DNA of 64,000 nt, from contig FNPA01000012.1 in the NCBI GenBank assembly GCA_900107185.1, forward strand, positions 56,752-120,751, read 5' to 3'. The translations under genes and the position numbers were made by a program. Shown here piece after piece: positions 41,611 through 48,456 of this stretch (position 1 is its first letter; each line of letters begins with the position of its first letter). The DNA comes from Ruminococcaceae bacterium YAD3003 (GTDB taxonomy: Bacteria; Bacillota; Clostridia; Saccharofermentanales; Saccharofermentanaceae). The notes under the pieces are model-generated. The model saw only the letters and a list, made by a program, of their open reading frames with translations. It was not told where the DNA came from and ran no database searches.

Positions 41611-41695
41611 GGGAAGATTCCCGAGCGGCCAAAGGGAACAGACTGTAAATCTGTCGTCACTGACTTCGGTGGTTCGAATCCACCTCTTCCCACCA
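41611..41695 (+). tRNA. tRNA-Tyr (anticodon GTA), CCA encoded
   Basis: A class II tRNA of 85 nt. Acceptor GGGAAGA pairs with TCTTCCC, the anticodon loop is CTGTAAA (GTA), the long variable arm is CGTCACTGACT and the T arm GGTGG-TTCGAAT-CCACC. A-CCA ends the gene. Confidence 0.95.
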
Positions 41696-41699
41696 TAGA

Positions 41700-41730
41700 G
41701 GGTTTACCAGGTTCGGTAAACCCTTTTGTT
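41700..41730 (+). terminator. Terminator after tRNA-Tyr
   Basis: GGGTTTACC (41700-41708) pairs with GGTAAACCC (41715-41723), followed by a T-rich tract. Confidence 0.9.
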
Positions 41731-41811
41731 TTGCCTTGAAACTCCCGTGGTTGAGCGGTTTCTTACAATTGGCCAATTTAAGGGCAAAACAAGTTAGTTG
41801 GGAGATAATGC

Positions 41812-41834
41812 GCTTAAAAACCACTGGTTTTTAA
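41812..41834 (-). terminator. Hairpin at the 3' end of the lipoprotein gene
   Basis: CTTAAAAACCA and TGGTTTTTAAG form a perfect 11-bp inverted repeat with a 1-nt centre, just past the stop of the minus-strand lipoprotein gene. It has internal T runs in both directions and could terminate that transcript. Confidence 0.5.
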
Positions 41835-41839
41835 GGGAA

Positions 41840-42220
41840 TCAGAACAATTTCCGGTAATACACATAGCCTAATCCGCCGACTAAATCAGGGTAATCTTCG
41901 TAATACCTCTCGACATGCATGCCGCCGTCAGGACGGAAATAGTACTTGTAGGATTTGGTCTCGCCGTCAACAACAGTTGTGAAGATATCACCGTCAACTG
42001 TATAAGAGCCAACCTTATACTTGGAATGTGTTTCTTCGATAAAGACTCCGCTGGCATAGAAAGTCATGCTCCGTTTCGGTGACTCACGCCATCTGCCGAC
42101 AAGAGGCTGGTCCTTTCTGGGAATGGGCGCGCAGGCGCTTAAGAACAGGCACAGAATCAATGCTGTTGTGATAACGATTGTTCTATAGTGTTTCTTTGAG
42201 CTGACTGTCATGGTGTTCAT
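41840..42220 (-). CDS. Small hypothetical lipoprotein
   Basis: A 126-residue lipoprotein. The signal TIVITTALILCLFLSAC has the lipobox LSAC with Cys at about residue 30. The mature part, about 95 residues, starts PLVGRWRESPKRSMTFYASG and has a small lipocalin-like beta pattern (SYTVDGDIFTTVVDGETKSYKYYF), as in short DUF5640-type proteins. ATG 42220 or ATG 42211 may be the start. Function unknown. The sequence just upstream decays into pseudogene remnants. Confidence 0.72.
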   Translation of the reverse strand: MNTMTVSSKKHYRTIVITTALILCLFLSACAPIPRKDQPLVGRWRESPKRSMTFYASGVFIEETHSKYKVGSYTVDGDIFTTVVDGETKSYKYYFRPDGGMHVERYYEDYPDLVGGLGYVYYRKLF

Positions 42221-42241
42221 TACCTTATGCCTTTGCGGGTT

Positions 42242-42358
42242 CTATTTTTCGAGCTGGGTCTCGGAAAAACGAAGCAGGTATCCGTCAGGATCCTGGATCA
42301 GGACTTCCTTCTCCTTATAAGTTACACCATTGCATTTGTAACTGCCAATATAATGTAC
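42242..42358 (-). pseudogene. Remnant: C-terminus of a VOC/glyoxalase family protein
   Basis: On the minus strand about 38 codons read VHYIGSYKCNG then VTYKEKEVLIQDPDGYLLRF and SETQLEK before a TAG. The V-L-I-Q-D-P-D-G-Y-L-L-R-F strand is the hallmark C-terminal strand of VOC (glyoxalase/bleomycin-resistance) proteins. The rest of the gene is missing upstream. Confidence 0.75.
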
Positions 42359-42361
42359 CAA

Positions 42362-42390
42362 GACCGTGTCCTAATGGGCACGGTTTTAAT
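42362..42390 (+). terminator. Terminator-like hairpin inside the decayed region
   Basis: ACCGTG (42363-42368) and CACGGT (42379-42384) flank a 10-nt loop and are followed by TTTTAATTT. No active plus-strand gene is seen upstream of it. Confidence 0.45.
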
Positions 42391-42517
42391 TTGCTTCCTT
42401 CCACTGAAAAAAGCTGTCTCTAATATGCTTTAAGTCTTCAGAAGATGGTGTTTTAGGGAATACAGATACTGTAGCAAAAGCCTTGCGGACTCGGGTGATG
42501 ATTTCCTCTTCAGGAAG
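42386..42517 (-). pseudogene. Remnant: unidentified C-terminal fragment
   Basis: On the minus strand 43 codons run from just after a TAG (42518-42520) to a TAA: LPEEEIITRVRKAFATVSVF, then PKTPSSEDLKHIRDSFFQWK, then EAN. It looks like a protein C-terminus with charged helices and has no start codon of its own. I do not recognise the family. Together with the VOC fragment it marks a decayed stretch. The rest of 42221-42814, about 600 bp, holds no intact gene. Confidence 0.5.
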
Positions 42518-42540
42518 CTAAATATCTAAAAAGCAAAAAA

Positions 42541-42578
42541 TGCCGGGCACAAGAATATGTACCCGGTAATTTTTGTTG
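42541..42578. terminator. Terminator-like hairpin
   Basis: TGCCGGGCACA and TGTACCCGGTA form a stem with a 6-nt loop; A-rich sequence on the left and TTTTTG on the right allow termination in either direction. Confidence 0.6.
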
Positions 42579-42814
42579 TTGGTTCCCCTATGTAATAAAA
42601 ATCGTGGTTTAAGTTTGGTTTAAGCCCTAAATCCTATAAAATTATAAATTGCAACATTTGTCACTTAATTTCTGTATATATAACAATTATTCTTCTAATG
42701 GGATAACTATGCGCAGACTATTTTTGAAAACTGTTTTGATAAAATGGCCCTCGACTATAACCAAAGGATGTTGTTCGGTATTCAAAGTTATTGATAAGAA
42801 TTCGGAGTGAAGAA

Positions 42815-43117
42815 ATGAGAAAAGTATTATTATTCTGCCTTATATGCATTGTCTCTTGCAGTGTTATAGCGTGCAGTAACCGTAAAGAAAAATATTCCTC
42901 ACCCAACGGGGAGAATACAATAATTGTCGAATATGATTTTGTCAGCAGACCTCATGTAATCTATAACGGTGATGTGATCTGGAAATACGAAGGCAGAGGA
43001 TTCAATGAAGAGGCTTTTTTCCAAGTCGAATGGATAGATGAAGACACGGTAAAGCTAATTTACAATGATGAGAGTCACGGTGGTAAGTATTACGAAGAAT
43101 TCGAGATAGACTTGTAG
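42815..43117 (+). CDS. Small hypothetical lipoprotein
   Basis: A 100-residue lipoprotein from ATG 42815 (CGGAGTG upstream); a TTG at 42791 is less likely. The signal MRKVLLFCLICIVSCSVIAC has lipobox VIAC. The mature part (SNRKEKYSSPNGENTIIVEY) begins with the S-P-N-G-x-N-x-I pattern seen in small DUF5412-type lipoproteins of Bacillota, and ends in acidic strands (EWIDEDTVKLIYND). Function unknown. Confidence 0.7.
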   Translation: MRKVLLFCLICIVSCSVIACSNRKEKYSSPNGENTIIVEYDFVSRPHVIYNGDVIWKYEGRGFNEEAFFQVEWIDEDTVKLIYNDESHGGKYYEEFEIDL

Positions 43118-43296
43118 AGCAAATGTTATAAGTGCATTTATAGATATTCCGATTATATTCATCGCTAGATTTCTGGTATAACTATCAACAAAACTATTGG
43201 ATTATAAAAACTTAAAGACGATTTGCTTATTTTATGTAACCAGTCGAGAAATGATTTAATTAGCTTCACGTATCGTAAAAGAATAAAGATACGCTA

Positions 43297-43346
43297 AATA
43301 GTACTATATAGAACCTTGACTAAAGATAGTTCTATATAGTACTATT
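43297..43346 (+). promoter_or_regulatory. Promoter embedded in a perfect 18-bp inverted repeat (MarR operator candidate)
   Basis: AATAGTACTATATAGAAC (43297-43314) is repeated in exact inversion at 43329-43346, with a 14-nt centre. The centre holds -35 TTGACT (43316-43321), and -10 TACTAT (43340-43345) lies inside the right arm after an 18-bp spacer. A dimer or two dimers bound here would block the promoter of the MarR-family gene 33 bp downstream. The rest of 43118-43378 shows nothing else clear. Confidence 0.7.
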
Positions 43347-43378
43347 CTTTTGAAGACCTTATATGCTCCGGAGGCTAT

Positions 43379-43825
43379 ATGGAATCAAGAACAGGCTTCT
43401 TAATATCACAGATCAAGCAGGTGCAGTCACGTATTTTTCAGCGACTTCTTCAGGATTGCGGTGTTGAGGAATTCAACGGCCCGCAGGGTCACATACTTTA
43501 TGTCCTTTGGCAAAAAGATGAAGTCCCGATCGTAGAGTTATCCCAGAAAACCGGATTAGCAAAAAACACGCTTACTGCTATGCTCGGGCGCATGGAAGAT
43601 GCCGGTCTGATTGAGAGAAAGACAGCCGAATCTGACAAAAGACAGTCACTGATCGTACTGACTGAAAAGGCTAGAGATCTTCAGCAGAAATATGATGAAG
43701 TATCACAGAAGATGAATGAAGTCTTCTACAAGGGTTTTTCCGGTGATGAAGTCCTGATGATGGACAGTTATCTTGATAGGATCCTTGCAAATCTTGAACA
43801 GTCTGAACGCAGTGCTAAAAAGTGA
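43379..43825 (+). CDS. MarR family transcriptional regulator
   Basis: A 148-residue MarR protein. The winged helix is visible in VPIVELSQKTGLAKNTLTAML (about residues 53-73, key part GLAKNTLTAMLGRME), followed by the wing TAESDKRQSLIVLT. There is no Cys in the sensing position of OhrR (one Cys, LQDCGVEE, lies elsewhere), so a small ligand is more likely. It heads a two-gene unit with the PPOX-domain gene (overlap or 11-bp gap depending on start). The perfect inverted repeat upstream suggests autorepression. Confidence 0.92.
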   Translation: MESRTGFLISQIKQVQSRIFQRLLQDCGVEEFNGPQGHILYVLWQKDEVPIVELSQKTGLAKNTLTAMLGRMEDAGLIERKTAESDKRQSLIVLTEKARDLQQKYDEVSQKMNEVFYKGFSGDEVLMMDSYLDRILANLEQSERSAKK

Positions 43826-43836
43826 AAGGAAGAATT

Positions 43837-44310
43837 ATGACTAAAGACGAAATGATGAATCTGATAAACCGTTCGCTGTTTGCTACTATCGGTTATTCCG
43901 ATGAGATGGGAAGACAGAATGTACGCAGGGTTTTCTGCACGTGGCACAAAGGCTTAGGCAGACACCTGATCTCTACAAATACTAGTTCAGCGCATATACA
44001 GAGTCTTTTAAAGGATGGAAACGCATGCCTGTACTTTTCCGATGATTCGACATTTGAAGGTTTATGTCTGTTCGGAAAAGCCGTAGTACATTTCGAAAAG
44101 GAATACAGGCAACTCCTCTGGAACGAAGGCGATGAGAAGTATTATCCCAATGGTGTTGAAGACGAAGATTATTGTATTCTTGAATTCGTTGCCGAGAGCG
44201 GGCGATTCTATCGCTACGACGGTAAGGGCGACATATCAGCATCAGAAATCGCTGCATTTGATACAGGCAGAGAATTTGAGAATAGATATGATGCCGTGAA
44301 CGCTGACTAA
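43837..44310 (+). CDS. Pyridoxamine 5'-phosphate oxidase-like (PPOX) flavin-binding protein
   Basis: A 157-residue protein from ATG 43837 behind AAAGGAAG; a GTG at 43822 overlapping the regulator is possible. The split-barrel fold of the PPOX family is suggested by LFATIGYSDEMGRQNVRRVFC, where the first strand is followed by a turn, then CTWHKGLGRHLISTN, and by VHFEKEYRQLLWN. It likely binds FMN. Co-transcription with the MarR gene suggests it handles the ligand or stress that the regulator senses. No substrate can be given. Confidence 0.8.
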   Translation: MTKDEMMNLINRSLFATIGYSDEMGRQNVRRVFCTWHKGLGRHLISTNTSSAHIQSLLKDGNACLYFSDDSTFEGLCLFGKAVVHFEKEYRQLLWNEGDEKYYPNGVEDEDYCILEFVAESGRFYRYDGKGDISASEIAAFDTGREFENRYDAVNAD

Positions 44311-44365
44311 AAGATAAAGACTAAGTCTGATTATCAGAATAATTGGTTGAGATAAATCAGACTTT

Positions 44366-44695
44366 ATGGGGGTAATCGTAGTGAATGAATTTAACGAATA
44401 TGTACGTGAGCGTTTTTCCGCTGCCGGCGATATTGTTATAAGAGCCATGATGGGCGGATACCTTGTATATTTCAACGGTAAGCTCATAGGTGATATTTGC
44501 GATAACGAACTGTTTTTGAAGAGAACACCGACATCGGACAGACTTCTTGCAGACTCAGAACTGCGTTATCCTTATGAAGAATCAAAAACACTGATGCACG
44601 TATTCGACAGATTTGAGGATACGGATTTGATTGTGGAATTGCTGGAAAGCATGTATTTGGAACTCCCGGAAAAGAAACCAAAGAAAGCTAAATAA
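44366..44695 (+). CDS. TfoX N-terminal domain protein
   Basis: A 109-residue protein; the GTG at 44381 (GGGGG 8 bp upstream) may be the true start, giving 104 residues. The TfoX_N core is seen in FSAAGDIVIRAMMGGYLVYFNGKLIGDI (about residues 18-45; key part AMMGGYLVYFNG) and ELFLKRTPTSDRLL. The C-terminal TfoX domain of the competence regulator Sxy/TfoX is absent. Stand-alone N-domains are common and of unknown function. The C-terminus is Lys-rich. Confidence 0.82.
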   Translation: MGVIVVNEFNEYVRERFSAAGDIVIRAMMGGYLVYFNGKLIGDICDNELFLKRTPTSDRLLADSELRYPYEESKTLMHVFDRFEDTDLIVELLESMYLELPEKKPKKAK

Positions 44696-44725
44696 CGACA
44701 ATATATTCAGAGCAGGGGGATAAAT

Positions 44726-45133
44726 ATGAAATATTACAGAGTGCACATGAAAGACTGTGCTTACATCACTAAACAGCCCAGAGGGATTTTTACGGCTGTA
44801 GGCAAGCTCGTAGACAGCAAGACATTAACTGAAGAAGAGAAAAAGGAATATTGGCGCAATAGAGAATATTTCGAAAGAGTTTTACCGGTCCCTCCGTTTT
44901 ATGAGAAGAATAATCCTGATGGAGCTATCACATGGTTCAAGGACAATAAGGAAGCAAAGGAAATCTGGAATCAGATGACGTTCTACCGTGATATGTGCAA
45001 TAAATATGGAGTGAAACTCTATGTTTCCGAATGCGATGAGATACCGGGTGAACTCATATATGAGGATGATTTCCAGATAGCAGTTAAGAATCAGCCGGAA
45101 GATATTGTAATTATCACTAAGGAACTTAATTAG
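44726..45133 (+). CDS. Hypothetical protein
   Basis: A 135-residue soluble protein. It starts MKYYRVHMKDCAYITKQPRG behind a GCAGGGGG ribosome binding site. It is rich in aromatic and charged residues (EEKKEYWRNREYFERVLPVP, WFKDNKEAKEIWNQMTFYRD) and has no TM segment or signal peptide. No family is recognised. It follows the TfoX-domain gene by 30 bp. Confidence 0.7.
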   Translation: MKYYRVHMKDCAYITKQPRGIFTAVGKLVDSKTLTEEEKKEYWRNREYFERVLPVPPFYEKNNPDGAITWFKDNKEAKEIWNQMTFYRDMCNKYGVKLYVSECDEIPGELIYEDDFQIAVKNQPEDIVIITKELN

Positions 45134-45248
45134 ACAGTTTATAGAAAGATAATGCGTTCACAGAAATGTAGGATCTTAATATATAATTGCTTGTGGGAAA
45201 TAACTGTTTTTTTGAGTTGAATATCTCCGGGGATAAAAGGATTCGCTT

Positions 45249-46889
45249 ATGAAGAAAAGAAACAAGAAAGCTATAGTCATCACGGCAATTGTAATGCTGA
45301 TTGGAATCTTGCTGATATTGACAGGATTTTTCGGCGGTTGGTTTGCAGGCCTGTTCGTCAAGGATATTGATTATAAGAACATTAAGCCTGAGGATTTAGG
45401 CAAAACCATCAATACGGATATTCAGGTCTTTTATGAAGATATTGATCTTCCGGATAAGGCATTACAGGTTCTTGGAGATATATCAGGTGATGATATGGCA
45501 TTGATCTTGGTTGACCTGTCAGCCCTAAGTGAAGTGGATAAGAGTGCGTATTATTCGAAATCTCTTCAGTACATCACCGTTTCAGGAACGTTGAGAGCTG
45601 TGGATGAAGCAGAACTCAAAGATGTTTCTGACAGTCTTTTCAGATTTTACGAAGATTTATACTACGACACTTTAGAAAAACGAGGACTCGAAGATACACA
45701 GGAAAACAGGGATAATTTTTGTGAGTTAGCGATGACTCCGGTAATTCCATATTGCTTAGAGATCAAATCAATTGAATCGTTCAACTGGATTCCGTTTATT
45801 CCGGCAGGAGTATTTGTATTTATTGTTGCGTTGATCCTTGAGATATGTCTGGTGTTTAAACTTAAGAAGAGGATTGTACTGCCAATTGTTTACGGCCTTA
45901 TGGTAATAATTCCTGCGGTCATGCTCTTTAATCATATTAGAGCTATGCTCTCTGTGGAGAAGCAGGCAGACGGTCTCTATGTAATGAAGAATTATGTATG
46001 TACCGATACCAGGGAAATGATGGATTCAGGTTCTGCAACTACAGATGAGCTTTTAGATTGGATCTTTGATAACCACTTATACGGTGTGCCGAATTTTTTC
46101 AATATCGACAAGAGTCATGCGGGTTTCGGATGTGCGACTTTTGCTGCTGACACGCCTGACGGTAAACACTTATTCGGAAGAAATTTCGATTTTATGGAAA
46201 CAGACGCTCTATTGGTTTATTCACATCCTGAAGGTGCTTATGAATCAATAGGCGTTGCAGATATCGGTATCTTTGGAGTCAGTCAGGGCTCTTCTGTAAG
46301 TCCCGATTCGCCTTTTGGCAAACTCATCATGACTGTTACTCCTTATTTTGTTGTGGATGGCATGAATGAAAAGGGCGTTGGTGCAGGAATTCTCCAGCTC
46401 GATATCGATGAGCCCCATCAGGACAATGGTAAACCTGATCTCCTTGTTTTCTGTGCCATTAGAGGAATTCTCGATTACTGCGCTTCTGTTGATGAAGCAT
46501 TGGCTCTGCTCGAGTCTTACGACATTCATTCTGACCTTGGCAACTACCATCTGTTTATTACTGACTCTACGGGAAGATATGTTGTAGTTGAGTGGCTCGA
46601 CAATGAAATGGTCGTAACAGAGTATCAGTGTTGTACCAACAGCGTTATTGCTCCCGGCGAGTTCTATGACATGGGTGATCCCGATGACAGAAAAGATACC
46701 ATTAATAGTTGTCTTACAAATGATCGTGAGGTTACTGCCGAGGAAGCAATGGCAATCCTTGATGAGGTACACAATAGAAAAATGACCGAATGGTCATGTG
46801 TATATAATCTGGAGGACTTTACAGTCAGCATCTGTCTTGATGCCGATTATTCTAAGGTCTATACATTCAGTGTTGAAGAATTTAGGTAA
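45249..46889 (+). CDS. Membrane-anchored Ntn hydrolase (choloylglycine hydrolase / C45 family-like)
   Basis: A 546-residue protein. An N-terminal TM helix (about 7-36, ILLILTGFFGGWFAGLF) and two more (about 180-203 and 209-228) bracket an external segment. The hydrolase domain (about 280-540) shows HAGFGCATFAADTPDGKHLFGRNFDFME, where the Cys is the expected nucleophile and RNFDF the conserved block (key parts GFGCATF and FGRNFDF). VDGMNEKGVGAGILQ and GNYHLFITDSTGRYVVVEW follow. Family members cleave linear amide bonds in bile salts, penicillins or acyl-homoserine lactones. The Cys is internal, so maturation by cleavage is not assumed. Substrate unknown. Confidence 0.82.
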   Translation: MKKRNKKAIVITAIVMLIGILLILTGFFGGWFAGLFVKDIDYKNIKPEDLGKTINTDIQVFYEDIDLPDKALQVLGDISGDDMALILVDLSALSEVDKSAYYSKSLQYITVSGTLRAVDEAELKDVSDSLFRFYEDLYYDTLEKRGLEDTQENRDNFCELAMTPVIPYCLEIKSIESFNWIPFIPAGVFVFIVALILEICLVFKLKKRIVLPIVYGLMVIIPAVMLFNHIRAMLSVEKQADGLYVMKNYVCTDTREMMDSGSATTDELLDWIFDNHLYGVPNFFNIDKSHAGFGCATFAADTPDGKHLFGRNFDFMETDALLVYSHPEGAYESIGVADIGIFGVSQGSSVSPDSPFGKLIMTVTPYFVVDGMNEKGVGAGILQLDIDEPHQDNGKPDLLVFCAIRGILDYCASVDEALALLESYDIHSDLGNYHLFITDSTGRYVVVEWLDNEMVVTEYQCCTNSVIAPGEFYDMGDPDDRKDTINSCLTNDREVTAEEAMAILDEVHNRKMTEWSCVYNLEDFTVSICLDADYSKVYTFSVEEFR

Positions 46890-46922
46890 GAGTTTGCTGC
46901 TGAATCGGATAAAGTCAAATAT

Positions 46923-47405
46923 TTGATATATAGAGTGGATAACTACAGGACAGCTGCAACCGATGGGGTTTTGCTTGGGCAGTCTATGACAATAGATTTT
47001 CATGCCAAGAGTCTTCCTACGGCCAGACTCATCTGGCATTGCCCGTTCGTATGTATTTTTACTTCCTCAAACGGTAAAGTCACAGATAAGGACTACAAAG
47101 AGTTTGCACTCGTAAGATTGGACGGAGAAGTTTGGGAGACAGGTAATTTCGCTTCGAATGAAGTCATCATCAGTAAAAATGACCATTTCGACGGATGGGA
47201 TGGCTGGAAAAAGTTAAACCATGATGGTTTTGACTGTCATGTTTCGGTCAAACGTGAAGGCAATAAGATAACTGTTATTACCGAGAATGGCGGTATTCTG
47301 TTAAAAAGCGTTACCAAGATCAAGACTGATGATGACGTTATATACGTTGCTCTGACTGGCGATCAATGTGCTCTGACTAAGATTTACTTTAATAATATTG
47401 AATAA
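46923..47405 (+). CDS. Hypothetical protein, possibly a 5'-truncated gene
   Basis: The frame is open from directly after the stop of the hydrolase gene and is in the same frame. TTG 46923 is the first usable start and has no good ribosome binding site; the first ATG is at 46986. The product, about 160 residues, reads YRTAATDGVLLGQSMTIDFH, then LIWHCPFVCIFTSSNGK, then WDGWKKLNHDGF. It has a beta-rich look and no TM or signal. It may be a detached domain of a larger protein. I do not recognise the family. Confidence 0.5.
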   Translation: MIYRVDNYRTAATDGVLLGQSMTIDFHAKSLPTARLIWHCPFVCIFTSSNGKVTDKDYKEFALVRLDGEVWETGNFASNEVIISKNDHFDGWDGWKKLNHDGFDCHVSVKREGNKITVITENGGILLKSVTKIKTDDDVIYVALTGDQCALTKIYFNNIE

Positions 47406-47454
47406 TTCCTGAATTCGTGCGGAAGAGTAATCCTGTTATCCTAGGCTGTTTTTC

Positions 47455-47483
47455 TTGACGTATCAGTCAGTGTTATTTATGAT
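47455..47483 (+). promoter_or_regulatory. Promoter of the membrane protein and Fur-family genes
   Basis: -35 TTGACG (47455-47460), 17-bp spacer, -10 TATGAT (47478-47483), 36 bp before the start codon at 47520. Confidence 0.7.
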
Positions 47484-47519
47484 TTACTATGTTGGAAATC
47501 CACGAATGGGGAGCATGTA

Positions 47520-48011
47520 ATGAGTTATAACAATGATTATCAAGAGCGTGAAGAAAACGTCGGTGCCGGTATTTTAGGCGCTTTTTTGTTGGCTCTTATC
47601 GGCGGATTGGTCTATATCGGACTTTATTGGATCAATGTTTTTCCGCCCATTTGCGGTGTTCTCATTATTGTTTTGGCAATAATCGGTTTCAGGTTATTTG
47701 GCAAGAAACCCAGTCTTAAGAGTGTGTTTATCTCTTTGGCAGTTTCTTTTGTCGTGCTCATCATTACAATATATTTTACTTTGGCTATAGATGCTTACCT
47801 GGCTTATGCTGACTGGTATGCAAACGGAGAGACCGAATCTGCGATATCTTTTGGACAGGCCATTTTATACGGATATCAGTTTTTATCTGAGCCATCACTG
47901 TTTTTGTATTACCTTAAGCAGTTTGGCCTGGCAGTATTGTTCAGTTTAGCAGGTTCAACTCTGTTTATTGTTGATGGCGTTAAGTTATATAAGCAGCTGA
48001 AAGAGTATTGA
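47520..48011 (+). CDS. Hypothetical four-TM membrane protein
   Basis: A 163-residue membrane protein with TM helices at about 19-37, 40-58, 68-92 and 133-153 (GILGAFLLALIGGLVYIGLY, ICGVLIIVLAIIGFRLF, SVFISLAVSFVVLIITIYF, FGLAVLFSLAGSTLFIV). The N-terminus is charged (SYNNDYQEREENVG). GGGGAG precedes the start. It is 13 bp upstream of the Fur-family gene and likely co-transcribed, which may tie it to metal or oxidative stress; no motif says so. Confidence 0.78.
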   Translation: MSYNNDYQEREENVGAGILGAFLLALIGGLVYIGLYWINVFPPICGVLIIVLAIIGFRLFGKKPSLKSVFISLAVSFVVLIITIYFTLAIDAYLAYADWYANGETESAISFGQAILYGYQFLSEPSLFLYYLKQFGLAVLFSLAGSTLFIVDGVKLYKQLKEY

Positions 48012-48024
48012 TTGGAGATTAATA

Positions 48025-48444
48025 ATGCCGAGAGGTAGCGGATCTTATAATACAAAGCAGTCTTGCGAGATACTTAATTTCCTTAAGGAGAACTCGGGTT
48101 CCCACTTTACCAGTCAGGAGATTTCAGACCATTTCAGGTCAGAGGGAATCAATATCGGACAGGCTACTATCTATAGACGTCTGGACCGCCTTACTACCGA
48201 AGGCCTGGTCAACAAGTATATTATCGATGAGAAATCGCCCGCATGCTACGAATATATCGGCACATCTCACTGCAACAGTGGTAAGTGCTATCACATGAAA
48301 TGCGAGAATTGCGGTAAGCTCATTCATTTAAGCTGCGAAGAGATAAACGAGTTCTTCGAGCATGTGGAAAAGGAGCACGGATTTGTGCTCGATCCCAAGC
48401 GTACTGTTTTCTACGGTATTTGCGATAGCTGTAAGGATTCCTGA
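48025..48444 (+). CDS. Fur family metalloregulator
   Basis: A 139-residue Fur-type repressor. The winged helix is in TSQEISDHFRSEGINIGQATIYRRLDRL (about 33-60, key part GQATIYRRLDRL). The zinc site Cys pairs are CENCGK (about 92-97) and CDSC near the C-terminus. The usual H-H-x-H-F-x-C stretch is altered to YHMKCENCG. The metal (iron, zinc or peroxide-sensing manganese/iron) cannot be told from this. GGAG precedes the start. It sits behind the four-TM gene with a shared promoter. Confidence 0.9.
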   Translation: MPRGSGSYNTKQSCEILNFLKENSGSHFTSQEISDHFRSEGINIGQATIYRRLDRLTTEGLVNKYIIDEKSPACYEYIGTSHCNSGKCYHMKCENCGKLIHLSCEEINEFFEHVEKEHGFVLDPKRTVFYGICDSCKDS

Positions 48445-48456
48445 TAACAGGTTTAT

